14,472 nucleotides of DNA from Chthoniobacterales bacterium (GCA_013697015.1 JACCXL010000019.1:1-14472), one strand, 5' to 3'. Shown: positions 6,071 to 13,902, counted from the first letter of the stretch. The notes: generated by a model from the sequence alone, not told the origin. Numbers and translations: made by a program.

Positions 6071-6730
6071 TCAGGGCCTGCTCGTCGCGCGCGGACTCGG
6101 ACTGGCAGAGGCATTCGCCGTCGCCCCGGCACTGGCAACTGGGCTCGCTGCCGTCGTGGCGCGGGCAGGCTTGTTGAGAGACGTGACCACATCGGTCGTG
6201 AAGTCGACGTTCTCGCGGGAGTACATCACCATCGGGACGCCGTTCAAACTCATGCCCGACTTGTCGAAGACGAAATCGTAGCTGTTCGTCTTCACCCTTT
6301 CCAACACCACATCGGTGATTTCTTTCACGATCCCTTCGCGCATCCGCAACGCCTGTTCCTGCAATTGCCGTTCGCGCGTTTGTTTGAACTCGGTGAGCTC
6401 GCGGTCCATGTTCTTGACGCTGGCGATTTTCTCGTCGCGATCCTTCGCCTTCTGCGTCTTGGCGTCGGCGCTAAGGGCCGGAGCCTCAAGCTGCTGGTTG
6501 ATCTTGTTAATCTCCTCGACCGCTTTTTTGTAAGCATCGTAGCGATCGTCGAATTCTTTTTTCGCGGCATTCTTCGCCTCGTTGATCCTGGCCTCGGCAT
6601 CCCTGGTTTTATTGTACTCCTTGAACGCGCGATTCATGTCGATCGTGCCAACTTTCATGGTTCCCTGCGCGAAGGCGGCGCCAGGCAGGAGCAGGGCGAA
6701 AAGAAGGGCGACGGCTAGTGACTTTTTCAT
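6071..6730 (-). CDS. skp: Periplasmic chaperone Skp (OmpH family)
   Basis: This 219-residue protein is a Skp/OmpH chaperone that holds unfolded outer-membrane proteins in the periplasm and hands them to BamA. Residues 1-21 are a signal peptide (KKSLAVALLFALLLPGAAFA). Residues 25-37 start the OmpH core (MKVGTIDMNRAF). Residues 40-145 are long charged helices (EARINEAKNAAKKEFDDRYD and onward) that form the tentacle coiled coil, and 148-185 return to the body strand (YDFVFDKSGMSLNG). After about residue 188 comes an added Ala/Ser/Thr/Pro tail of about 30 residues, beyond the usual family end. It follows bamA on the same strand with a 58-base gap, the common bamA-skp order, and is followed by a strong terminator, so it is the last gene of the operon. 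Confidence 0.92.
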   Translation of the reverse strand: MKKSLAVALLFALLLPGAAFAQGTMKVGTIDMNRAFKEYNKTRDAEARINEAKNAAKKEFDDRYDAYKKAVEEINKINQQLEAPALSADAKTQKAKDRDEKIASVKNMDRELTEFKQTRERQLQEQALRMREGIVKEITDVVLERVKTNSYDFVFDKSGMSLNGVPMVMYSRENVDFTTDVVTSLNKPARATTAASPVASAGATANASASPSPRATSRP

Positions 6731-6788
6731 AACTGAGAGCTCAGACAGGTTGGTGGAACGGCTTTAGACCGCAGGCGGCCGCATCCGT

Positions 6789-9098
6789 TCAAAATTGATA
6801 GCCGACGTTGAAGTTGAATTTGCCGCTGCCGTCGTTCCCATCCTTTTTCAGCGGAATGGCATAATCGATCCGCAGCGGTCCGACTGGCAGATCGAGCCGC
6901 ACGCCGATGCCCACATCTGACGCGATCCGTCCCGCCGCCGGATCCCAAGCCGCGTCCCCGAGGAGGCCGATGTCGTAGAAAACCGCGCCGCGGATGTGCT
7001 CGATGATCGGGTAAGTAATTTCGACAGTTGCGCGAGCGAGTGTCCGTCCACCCAGCGGCTCGCCGTTTTTATCTTTCGGTCCGACGTCGCGGTAATTGAA
7101 GCCGCGCAGATTATTCGAGCCGCCCAGAAACAGGCGATCGAAGATCGGAACCTGATCGCCCGAGCCCCATTGGTTCACGCCGGCGATCTCCGTGTTGAAT
7201 AAGGCGATCAAATCCCACGGCAGTTTGAAATATTGCGAAGCCTCGAGATCGAATCCGTAGATTTGAGTATTTCCACCCAGGAACCCGCCAGCGATGTAGG
7301 GCGTGAGCGTGATCCGTTGCCCGCGGCGGGTGAGGAATGGATTGTCACGCGTATCGAAAACCAACGTGGTGCTGATCTCGCTCTTCAATCGACTCTGGGT
7401 CTCGGCCAGAATTTGCGGAGAAATGCCGACCGCGAGGTTGAAGATCTCCGTTGCCTCCAGGCGATACCCGAGACTTAAGGATAGAAAACGGCCGAGGGGT
7501 TTGCGCGCTTCGAGCGCAAAACCGTAATCGCGTTGGTCGTAAACCGAGCTTAGATAATCGGCTTCGTGGAAAAACGCTTCGCCGCCGAAGGACAACACGC
7601 GATCCAGAAAATACGGTTCCGTCAGTCCAATCGTGAAGTCTTTGCGGCGCGTTCCGTACTGGATGCGGGCGCGGAATTTCTGCCCTCCGCCGGTGAAATT
7701 CGGCCAGCTCAGCAAGTCGAAGTTCCCCTGCGTTAATTCGATAAAGCCCACCAGGCTGTCGATCGTGCTGAAACCCGCTCCGAAGTTGAGCGCCCCGGTC
7801 CGTTTTTCTTGCACCTCGATCGTCAAATCTTTACGGCCGGCGACGCCGGTCTCCTCGGGGTAGGTCTCGACTTTCGAAAAGTAGCCGAGATTTTCGAGCC
7901 GCTTTTTGCTCGTGTCGACCCGCACGGTATTATAGACGTCACCAGGGACGATCAGGACCTCGCGACGCACCACCTTGTCCTTCGTGCGCGTGTTGCCGAC
8001 GATGTTGATCCGCTGCACGAAGGCCCGATTGCCTTCTTCGACGTTGTATACGACATCGAGCCGCCCGGGTCCGGCCGGTTCACTCTGGGGGATAATGTTG
8101 AGGTCAACATAACCGCCCGTCCCATAGGCATCCGCTACCGCCTTCGCATCGTCGTGCAACGCCTTCGGCGAATAGACATTGCCCTCTCGCATTTTCAGGA
8201 GCGCGCGAATCTTCGCATCCGTCGTCACCTTTTCACCGCGAATTGTGATTTTACCGACGTGATATTTTTGTCCTTCGGAAATCGCGATTGTAATATTTGT
8301 ACGTCCGTTCCCGCGCTCGGTGAGAACATCTTTCACGTCGACGTCCATGTAGCCGTGGTTTTGATACCACTCGCGCACCGCCTCCACGTCCTGGCGGAAT
8401 TGCGACTCGTCGAGGCGACCTGATTTGTCGAGAAATGAGATCGGCGTTTTGCCCTTCGTCTTCATCCGCTTGCGCAGCACCCGGTCACTGAAAGCGGTGT
8501 TTCCTTCGAATCGAATCGCACTGACGGCGCCGCGCACTCCCTCCTTTACGGTATAAACGACGCGCGCGGTGCCTGGCTTGGTCGCGTTGTCGACGCGGAC
8601 GTTGACGTCGACATCGGTGAAGCCGCGGGCCTGATACGTATCGACAATTTTTTGGCGTGCTTCCGCGAGTTTATCCTCGTTGACGTAAGCGCCGATTTTG
8701 AGCTCGATCTGCTTGCGCAACTTCTTCGGGCTGATGCGCTCGGCTCCCTCAATCGCAATCTCGCTTACGATCGCGCGTGTCTGCACGACCACGATCACCT
8801 TCACGCCGTCGCCCGCGGGCTGACCGAAAATCCGGACGTTCTGGATCTGGCCCGTCCCGTAGAGCGTGCGGATATCCTGTTCGACCGTTGTGTCGGAATA
8901 CGGCTGCCCCACGGCCGTGCGCATTTGGGAAAGGATCCGTTCGCGGCTGACGTTTGCGGGCCCGGAATATTGCACGTCGATCGCGCGCACGGTCGCGCCG
9001 CCCTGCGCGTGCGCCGAAGCGGCGCTGAGCAGGATGAGCACACCGGCGAGCATGAAGCCGGGGACGCGACGGCGGAGCGAGCCGAAAAAATGTTTCAT
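6789..9098 (-). CDS. bamA: Outer membrane protein assembly factor BamA
   Basis: This 769-residue protein is the central Omp85 component of the BAM complex, which inserts beta-barrel proteins into the outer membrane. Residues 1-32 are a signal peptide (VPGFMLAGVLILLSAASAHA, cleavage near HAQ). Five POTRA domains follow at about 35-110, 111-189, 191-279, 281-358 and 359-433; each ends with the usual hydrophobic strand (VVYTVKEG, ITIAISEG, VVYNVEEG, LTIEVQEK). The barrel spans about 435-769. The conserved loop-6 motif appears as LRGF (664-667, in GGSNNLRGF). The last residue is Phe (NVGYQF), the beta-signal expected of a barrel protein. Length and domain number match the canonical BamA. It heads the operon with skp. 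No Shine-Dalgarno site is obvious before the ATG at 9098; the signal peptide supports that start. Confidence 0.96.
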   Translation of the reverse strand: MKHFFGSLRRRVPGFMLAGVLILLSAASAHAQGGATVRAIDVQYSGPANVSRERILSQMRTAVGQPYSDTTVEQDIRTLYGTGQIQNVRIFGQPAGDGVKVIVVVQTRAIVSEIAIEGAERISPKKLRKQIELKIGAYVNEDKLAEARQKIVDTYQARGFTDVDVNVRVDNATKPGTARVVYTVKEGVRGAVSAIRFEGNTAFSDRVLRKRMKTKGKTPISFLDKSGRLDESQFRQDVEAVREWYQNHGYMDVDVKDVLTERGNGRTNITIAISEGQKYHVGKITIRGEKVTTDAKIRALLKMREGNVYSPKALHDDAKAVADAYGTGGYVDLNIIPQSEPAGPGRLDVVYNVEEGNRAFVQRINIVGNTRTKDKVVRREVLIVPGDVYNTVRVDTSKKRLENLGYFSKVETYPEETGVAGRKDLTIEVQEKRTGALNFGAGFSTIDSLVGFIELTQGNFDLLSWPNFTGGGQKFRARIQYGTRRKDFTIGLTEPYFLDRVLSFGGEAFFHEADYLSSVYDQRDYGFALEARKPLGRFLSLSLGYRLEATEIFNLAVGISPQILAETQSRLKSEISTTLVFDTRDNPFLTRRGQRITLTPYIAGGFLGGNTQIYGFDLEASQYFKLPWDLIALFNTEIAGVNQWGSGDQVPIFDRLFLGGSNNLRGFNYRDVGPKDKNGEPLGGRTLARATVEITYPIIEHIRGAVFYDIGLLGDAAWDPAAGRIASDVGIGVRLDLPVGPLRIDYAIPLKKDGNDGSGKFNFNVGYQF

Positions 9099-9145
9099 AG
9101 AGAAGTGTTTCGTACCCGCGAAGCGAAGCCCAAGCCGGTGCAGGC

Positions 9146-9175
9146 GTATTAGAGGGGGAAGCCGGGGATCGTCAA
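9146..9175 (-). promoter_or_regulatory. Candidate sigma70-type promoter for bamA-skp
   Basis: On the minus strand TTGACG (complement of 9170..9175) is followed after 18 bases by TAATAC (complement of 9146..9151). The -35 box matches consensus in five of six positions, the -10 box only in three. It would start transcription about 40 bases ahead of the bamA ATG. It sits in the 104-base gap between mqnC and bamA, where a promoter is expected. Confidence 0.42.
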
Positions 9176-9176
9176 G

Positions 9177-9191
9177 GCGGGATTTTCCCGC
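9177..9191 (-). terminator. Possible weak terminator after mqnC
   Basis: A perfect 6-base-pair stem GCGGGA/TCCCGC with a 3-base loop begins 11 bases downstream of the mqnC stop. On the minus strand no T-run follows, so it is at best a weak or Rho-assisted end. It abuts the candidate bamA promoter. Confidence 0.35.
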
Positions 9192-9202
9192 GGGCGCGCA
9201 GA

Positions 9203-10294
9203 TTAGTCCAACAGTTCATACCAATTATTACGGCGTCGCGCTTCGTAGCCGGCCTCCCGGATCAGCGTTTCAATCGCCGAGGCGTCCAGCCGAAAAGTAG
9301 TGCCCGCACTGCTGACTACGTTCTCTTCCATCATGACGGAACCAAAGTCGTTCGCGCCAAACTTCAAAGCCACTTGTCCGATCCCGGGTCCCTGCGTGAC
9401 CCACGAGCTCTGCACATTCGGAACATTATCAAGGAAGATGCGCGCGAGCGCCTGCATCCGAAGATATTCCGTAACACCGGTCCGCCGATCAATTTTCAAA
9501 ACTGTGTTTTCCGGCTGAAAGGTCCAGCAGATGAAAGCGGTGAAGCCGCCGCTCTTATCTTGTTGATCGCGCAAGCGCTGCAAATGCTCGACCCGATCCT
9601 CGATCGTCTCCACGTGCCCGAACATCATCGTCGCGCTCGACTTCAAGCCGAGCTCATGCGCGATCTGCATCACTTCCAGCCAGGCATCGCTCCCGCACTT
9701 CAACGGTGAGATTCGATTTCGCACCCGATCCACCAGGATCTCACCCCCGCCGCCCGGGATCGATCCAAGCCCAGCCGCTTTGAATTCTGAGATCACTTCG
9801 CGCAGTGGCATGCGGAAGACTTGCGCAAAATGCTGGAACTCCGGCGGACTGAACCCGTGGATATTGATGTGCGGATATTTCTCGCGGATGTGTCGGAGCA
9901 GATCGATGTACCACGGGAAGTTGAGCTTCGGGTGGTGGCCGCCTTGCATGAGGATCTGCACGCCCCCGGCCGCGGTCAACTCATCGAGTTTTTGATCGAG
10001 CTGCTCGAACGAAAGCACGTAGTGATCCGTGTCTTTCTCCGTGCGGTAGAACGCGCAAAACTTGCAGTAAACATTGCAGACGTTGGTGTAGTTGATGTTG
10101 CGATCAACGATGTAGGTGACGATTTCGCGGCCGCGTCCGTCATAGGCTGCGGCCTTTGTCCGGGTGCGTCGCGCATCCGCGAGCGTGCCGAGTTCCTCGA
10201 GCGGGAGACGATAGAGTTCGAGCGCTTCTGCGCCGGAAATGCGATCGCCGGCGAGCACTTTCTCGCTTAATCCGTCGCGGTTCACAGTTACCAT
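9203..10294 (-). CDS. mqnC: Cyclic dehypoxanthinyl futalosine synthase
   Basis: This 363-residue radical SAM enzyme of the futalosine route to menaquinone converts dehypoxanthinyl futalosine to its cyclic form in the cytosol. The [4Fe-4S] cluster motif CNVYCKFC (Cys73, Cys77, Cys80) sits in NINYTNVCNVYCKFCAFYR, the wording typical of MqnC; the related MqnE and CofH-like enzymes differ there. Further family stretches are QILMQGGHHPKL, IHGFSPPEF, GLGSIPGGGGEILV and the C-terminal GANDFGSVMMEENVVS. The length fits the family. The ATG at 10294 is preferred over a GTG at 10330 that lies inside a small hairpin and adds 12 residues not typical of the family. No other mqn gene is in the window, so the pathway is scattered. 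It sits between the hydrolase gene and bamA on the same strand. Confidence 0.92.
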   Translation of the reverse strand: MVTVNRDGLSEKVLAGDRISGAEALELYRLPLEELGTLADARRTRTKAAAYDGRGREIVTYIVDRNINYTNVCNVYCKFCAFYRTEKDTDHYVLSFEQLDQKLDELTAAGGVQILMQGGHHPKLNFPWYIDLLRHIREKYPHINIHGFSPPEFQHFAQVFRMPLREVISEFKAAGLGSIPGGGGEILVDRVRNRISPLKCGSDAWLEVMQIAHELGLKSSATMMFGHVETIEDRVEHLQRLRDQQDKSGGFTAFICWTFQPENTVLKIDRRTGVTEYLRMQALARIFLDNVPNVQSSWVTQGPGIGQVALKFGANDFGSVMMEENVVSSAGTTFRLDASAIETLIREAGYEARRRNNWYELLD

Positions 10295-10325
10295 CGCTCT
10301 GACTTTAGATGACAAGACCGCCCGG

Positions 10326-10342
10326 CGCACGGAGATCGTGCG
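10326..10342 (-). repeat. Short hairpin between hydrolase and mqnC genes
   Basis: CGCACG and CGTGCG form a perfect 6-base-pair stem around the loop GAGAT, in the 70-base gap upstream of mqnC and downstream of the hydrolase stop. No T-run follows on the minus strand. It may be a weak terminator for the hydrolase gene or a leader structure for mqnC. Confidence 0.3.
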
Positions 10343-10364
10343 GCCGCGGCCTTCCCGTCTGGCT

Positions 10365-11261
10365 TTACCTTCCGGCGAGTCTCCTTTTCTGCAGGAAGCT
10401 CTTCAGAGCGGCGTTGAACTCTTCCGGTTTATCCAGCATCAGAAAATGACTCACTCCGGGCCAAACATGGTAATCGAGATCGGGAATCAAACCGCGGACG
10501 AATTTTTCATAATCCGCGTTCCACGCTGGCTGCTTCGCCAGTATCATCAGCGTCGGAACGTTGATTCGGTCCGGTCGCCAGAGATCCGGATTCGTGATCG
10601 CTTCCATCTCGCTCACCGCCACATGCTGCGGCGCAGATAACATCGCCGCTTTAATTTTCGCGCGCGTGGCGGCGTTTTTCAGCGGGCGCAGCATGGCGTC
10701 GATGAATGGAGGGACGGTCGCGTGGAAATCGGGCTGTTTGAGCGGCTCGATGAATTTCGCCATCTCCTCTTTCTCGGCAAACGGACGCAGCGCGCCATCG
10801 ACAATGACAAGCGCGCGCACTTTCTCGGGATAACGTCGGTAGAATTCACGAATCACCGGCGTCCCATTACTGTGACCAATTAGCGCCGCGCCTTCCATCC
10901 TCGCCTTGCGCATGACCGCGGCGACCGCGTCAGCGTGCAGTTGCATGGTGTAGTCGATCTCTGGTTTGTCGCTCTCGCCGTGCCCAGGCAAGTCGATCGC
11001 GATCGCGCGTGCCTCGTCGCCGAACGCCTTTACCTGTCCGTCCCAAAATGTGCGATCGCACAGCCAGCCGTGGACGAAGACGAGAGTTTCCGGGCCGTTG
11101 CCATAACTGCTGTAGTGAACCTTCATGCCGTTGAGCTCCGCAAAGTCTGAGGACAGCTCCGCTCCCTCACACGGACACATTGCGAGGGCGCCAAGCGCGA
11201 GAATAAGCGCAGGCAGCCGCGCTCTCAGGCTAGCCCACGCTTTCCCATTTGGAGAATGCAT
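10365..11261 (-). CDS. Exported alpha/beta hydrolase
   Basis: This 298-residue serine hydrolase has the alpha/beta hydrolase fold. Residues 1-34 look like a signal peptide with a long polar start (RLPALILALGALAMCPCEGA, cleavage near EGA|EL), so it probably acts in the periplasm. The fold markers are the oxyanion-hole strand VFVHGW (61-66), IDLPGHGESDKP (89-100), the nucleophile elbow GHSNG with Ser131, and His272 in GVSHFLMLDKPEEF. The acid is less clear: Asp250 in QPAWNADY lies in the usual region, while Asp155 is an alternative. A Cys pair (29, 31) does not fit a lipobox well because Met precedes the first Cys. The substrate cannot be told from sequence; esterases, haloalkane dehalogenases and ring-cleavage hydrolases share this pattern. 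It is flanked by mqnC and the crystallin gene on the same strand, with no evident functional link. Confidence 0.88.
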   Translation of the reverse strand: MHSPNGKAWASLRARLPALILALGALAMCPCEGAELSSDFAELNGMKVHYSSYGNGPETLVFVHGWLCDRTFWDGQVKAFGDEARAIAIDLPGHGESDKPEIDYTMQLHADAVAAVMRKARMEGAALIGHSNGTPVIREFYRRYPEKVRALVIVDGALRPFAEKEEMAKFIEPLKQPDFHATVPPFIDAMLRPLKNAATRAKIKAAMLSAPQHVAVSEMEAITNPDLWRPDRINVPTLMILAKQPAWNADYEKFVRGLIPDLDYHVWPGVSHFLMLDKPEEFNAALKSFLQKRRLAGR

Positions 11262-11270
11262 CGGAAACGA

Positions 11271-11289
11271 GTGCGCGTTTTTCGCGCAC
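11271..11289 (-). repeat. GC-rich hairpin between crystallin and hydrolase genes
   Basis: GTGCGCG (11271..11277) and CGCGCAC (11283..11289) pair perfectly around a TTTTT loop on the plus strand (AAAAA on the minus transcript). It lies 24 bases after the crystallin stop and 9 bases before the hydrolase ATG. It may end crystallin transcripts or, because it touches the translation start region, restrain hydrolase translation. The following minus-strand bases (TCGTTTCCGA) are only slightly T-rich. Confidence 0.4.
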
Positions 11290-11313
11290 GATGCGACCGT
11301 CAGTCCGGCGAAG

Positions 11314-11712
11314 TCACGTCAGTGAAATCGCCTGGAACGAGCTGACAACGTCGTCCGGACCGACTTCCGTGAAGAAGCATTCGTAGAAGCCGGGACCGAG
11401 ATCCCATTGGTCGCCTTTATAATATTCGTCGCGGTAGAAGCGCCAGACCCCGCTCACGACGATGAGCGAGCTGATGCGATCGTTCCAGAAATCGCCCAGG
11501 AAATGAAAGCTGAGATTGGTGCGCGCGTAGGCGCCCTTAAATCCGATGTGATCGTAGACTATGACCTCGGGCAGCCGTGCGGCGCTTTGGCCGGGCTCGG
11601 CGTGAGTCATGCCCGCGGCGCAGGCATGGTAACTCAGTGGTCCGACTTTCCATTTCGTATCGATGATACAGCCGTTATCGGGCGACAATTCAGTTTTTGG
11701 TACTTGTTTCAT
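11314..11712 (-). CDS. Beta/gamma-crystallin domain protein with two calcium motifs
   Basis: This 132-residue protein is built around one beta/gamma-crystallin domain (about 49-130), made of two Greek-key motifs. The first runs VIVYDHIGFKGAYARTN and leads to WNDRISSL; the second runs WRFYRDEYYKGDQWDLG and leads to GPDDVVSSF. Both contain the calcium-binding signature [ND][ND]-x-x-[ST]S in full: N77-D-R-I-S-S82 and D120-D-V-V-S-S125. A two-site, tight calcium binder is therefore expected. Residues 1-48 have no clear signal peptide and include two Cys residues (15 and 31) and a polar KTELSPDNG stretch. Microbial members are linked to stress, sporulation or extracellular roles, but none can be assigned here. 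The start ATG at 11712 is the first in the frame and gives a reasonable length. Confidence 0.85.
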   Translation of the reverse strand: MKQVPKTELSPDNGCIIDTKWKVGPLSYHACAAGMTHAEPGQSAARLPEVIVYDHIGFKGAYARTNLSFHFLGDFWNDRISSLIVVSGVWRFYRDEYYKGDQWDLGPGFYECFFTEVGPDDVVSSFQAISLT

Positions 11713-11820
11713 AAGCGGGAAGTTTTCGTGATTTGAGCAGAGTGCGTCTGGAGTGTCGAGGAGAGAGATTGACCGCGATGGTTTGACGGCAAAACATTTT
11801 CTGGCCGCGGAACGCTCGCC

Positions 11821-12885
11821 TTAGATTCCATGCTCGCGATTATCGGAGCGCAACCGGATCGTCTTCGATTGCAAATCGTGCGAAGCACGGATGAACCGAA
11901 CCGTTTTGCTCTTCGCGCGCATTAGCACCGAGTAGGTGATGGCGGTCGCGCCTTTCAGTTTCACGCCTTTCAACAACGCGCTGTCGCTGATGCCTGTGGC
12001 GCAGAAGATAATGTTTTTGCCGTTCGCGAGGTCGTCCGCGAAAAAGACGCGGCCGAGATCTGCTTCGTGTCCGCTTTCCACGAGACTCTTCCGCTCATTG
12101 TCGTCGCGCGGCCACATCATGCATTGCATGTCACCTCCGAGGCACTTGATGCCGGCGGCTGCCAGCACCGCCTCGGGCGAACCGCCGATGCCGATGTACA
12201 AATCGATCGCGCTTTCCGGAATGGCAGGAGCCATGGCCGCCGCGATATCGCCGTCGCTGATCATCCGTAACGACGCTCCCGTGGCCCGAATCTGTCCGAC
12301 AATCTCATTATGCCGCGGCCGATCGAGCATCATCACGACGACATCCTGGATGCGCTTGTTCAGAGCTTGCGCCACGGCGGCGAGCGTTTCTTCGATGGGA
12401 CTGAGCAGCTTGATCGTCTCGATGCCTGCAATCTGCATGCTGCGAAGCACCTCCGGTCCATAGGACAGTTTCATCATGTAGAAGGAAGGGATATCGCGCA
12501 ACGCGCATTTCACGCCTTCTTCCGGGCTGGCCGCGGCGATGCAGGCGATGGAGTTGGGCGCGCCCTTGGAAATGTTGGTCGTGCCGTCGATCGGATCGAG
12601 CGCGATGTCGAATTGAGGCGCGCCCGGATACCAGGTGCCCAACTGTTCGCCCTTAAAAATGCCCGGCGCATCATCCTTGATGCCTTCGCCGATCACCACT
12701 TCACCGCAGATGTTCATTAAATCGAACATGCCGCGAATGGCGTCGCAGGCGGCCGCATCAGCTTTTTCTTTTTCGCCCCGGCCCAGCCAGGGAAGCGAGT
12801 TCAACGCAGCTGCTTCCGTGGCGCGCACGAAGTCGAACTCGATGATCCGCTCGATGTCGTGGTAATTCTGTCGCTTTAGACGCAT
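11821..12885 (-). CDS. glpX: Class II fructose-1,6-bisphosphatase (GlpX type)
   Basis: This 354-residue cytosolic enzyme hydrolyses fructose 1,6-bisphosphate to fructose 6-phosphate in gluconeogenesis. Family motifs are complete: KEKADAAACDAIRGMF (39-54), VVIGEGIKDDAP (63-74), the metal-binding DPIDGTT (97-103), DRPRHNEIV (188-196), ISDGDIAAA (209-217), and IGIGGSPEAVLAAAG (231-245), which includes the phosphate-binding Gly-rich loop. The length is slightly above that of E. coli GlpX, with a basic C-terminal tail (326-350). In some bacteria and in cyanobacteria this class also acts on sedoheptulose 1,7-bisphosphate; that cannot be judged here. It stands alone, without glycerol genes. No carbohydrate regulators lie nearby. 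It is divergent from the CmcI-like gene, and a small inverted repeat lies upstream of its start. Confidence 0.95.
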   Translation of the reverse strand: MRLKRQNYHDIERIIEFDFVRATEAAALNSLPWLGRGEKEKADAAACDAIRGMFDLMNICGEVVIGEGIKDDAPGIFKGEQLGTWYPGAPQFDIALDPIDGTTNISKGAPNSIACIAAASPEEGVKCALRDIPSFYMMKLSYGPEVLRSMQIAGIETIKLLSPIEETLAAVAQALNKRIQDVVVMMLDRPRHNEIVGQIRATGASLRMISDGDIAAAMAPAIPESAIDLYIGIGGSPEAVLAAAGIKCLGGDMQCMMWPRDDNERKSLVESGHEADLGRVFFADDLANGKNIIFCATGISDSALLKGVKLKGATAITYSVLMRAKSKTVRFIRASHDLQSKTIRLRSDNREHGI

Positions 12886-13188
12886 GGCGCGCGCGAAGTG
12901 TCACCAAATCAGCTGGTGAAGGCAAGCTGCGCCGGTTTGGAAACAATCGCGATGACCGGAATGCCGACGCAAAGCCGTGTGAGTTCGACGCGTTCGTCTC
13001 CCGGCCAAGCCGTACATATATAGAGAGAGAGAATAGTGCCGACCCTCGCGCTGCCGAAGTTCACATTCTCGGACCGTGCGCGTGTCGTGGGGATTCAACT
13101 TTTGACTGGGAGAATCACGGGCGATTTCGATGATGGCCAATGTGACGGACCAAACCGAGTCGTTCGCCGGCCTGGGGCGCATCTCGAA
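12886..13188. promoter_or_regulatory. Divergent intergenic region between glpX and the CmcI-like gene
   Basis: This 303-base stretch holds no gene I can support. Near glpX is an inverted repeat TCACCA-N7-TGGTGA (12901..12919), 15 bases upstream of the glpX start, which could be an operator. At 13014..13034 is an AT-rich then purine-only run (CATATATAGAGAGAGAGAATA) that contrasts with the GC-rich surroundings and may contain a promoter for the rightward gene. A GTG at 13036 opens a frame into the CmcI-like gene, but the 51 extra residues it would add have no family character. Confidence 0.35.
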
Positions 13189-13818
13189 ATGACGTTGCGG
13201 GAATGGACCGAACGTTATCAGCGCGAGATCGTTTTCACCAACGTCCGCTACCGGGGGGTCAGCACCTGGAAGAACGTCCTCGATCTCTGGGTCTTGCAGG
13301 AAATTAGCTGGGAGACGGACGTTGAATGCGTGATCGAAATCGGAGTCCGCTACGGCGGCACTTCGCTCTGGCTCTCGGACACGCTGCGCAATTTTCGCGG
13401 TCCCACGGGGAGCGTGATCAGTATCGATCTCGAAGCGCCGGCGATCCAGTGGCCCGCAAATGTGACGTTCATCTGTGGCGACAGCATGGCCGAGAGCGTC
13501 GTGGAAGAGGCGCGCTCGCTCTCCCGAGGGCGGCGAACGATGGTGATCGCGGATGGAGACCATGCTGCGGCCCACGTTCTGCAGGAAATGAAACAGTATG
13601 CGCCGCTGGTGAGCACGGGATGTTACTTCGTCGTCGAGGATGGAATTGTGGACGTGATGCACTGGAAGGAGTACACGCCCGGCCCGATGGTCGCAGCGGA
13701 ACAGTTCGTCACGGAGAACGACGAGTTCGTCATTGATCGCACGCGCGAAAAATTCCTGCTGACCTATAGCCCACGAGGGTTCTTGAAACGGATCCGCCCG
13801 TCGGGGCAGACGGCCTAG
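13189..13818 (+). CDS. CmcI-like SAM-dependent methyltransferase family protein
   Basis: This protein belongs to the CmcI / rhamnosyl O-methyltransferase family (cephalosporin hydroxylase-like), with a Rossmann fold that binds SAM. It has 209 residues from ATG 13189. The usual layout is present: TLREWTERYQ near the start, the STWKNVLDLWVLQEI helix (25-39), the SAM-loop strand CVIEIGVRYGGTSLWL (47-62), SVISIDLE (75-82), NVTFICGDS (91-99), the metal/active-site stretch ADGDHAAAHV (121-130), APLVSTGCYFVVEDG (138-152), and the closing REKFLLTYSPRGFLKR. The family acts on sugars or secondary metabolites as an O-methyltransferase, but the substrate is not readable here. A GTG at 13036 would extend the protein by 51 residues of unconvincing sequence. 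A cupin gene follows 93 bases later on the same strand, and the two may be linked. Confidence 0.85.
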   Translation: MTLREWTERYQREIVFTNVRYRGVSTWKNVLDLWVLQEISWETDVECVIEIGVRYGGTSLWLSDTLRNFRGPTGSVISIDLEAPAIQWPANVTFICGDSMAESVVEEARSLSRGRRTMVIADGDHAAAHVLQEMKQYAPLVSTGCYFVVEDGIVDVMHWKEYTPGPMVAAEQFVTENDEFVIDRTREKFLLTYSPRGFLKRIRPSGQTA

Positions 13819-13892
13819 ATCGAATTTGCCGCGCCGGCCGGGACAAAGCTCTGCGTCCGTTCTGGATTTGCCTGGCGGGATTGTTAGGCTCA

Positions 13893-13902
13893 GCGTATAC
13901 GC
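13893..13902. repeat. Palindrome GCGTATACGC upstream of the cupin gene
   Basis: This is a perfect 10-base palindrome centred 14 bases ahead of the cupin GTG start. It could be an operator half or chance; a single short copy carries little weight. Confidence 0.2.

Noticed and set aside
5867..6718. A 283-codon plus-strand frame opposite skp
   Set aside because: It reads across the skp terminator and antisense to a well-supported Skp protein. Its Leu/Arg/His-rich translation reflects the opposite strand's codons.
7809..8423. A 204-codon plus-strand frame inside bamA
   Set aside because: It is wholly antisense to the POTRA-coding part of bamA and has no start signal or domain.
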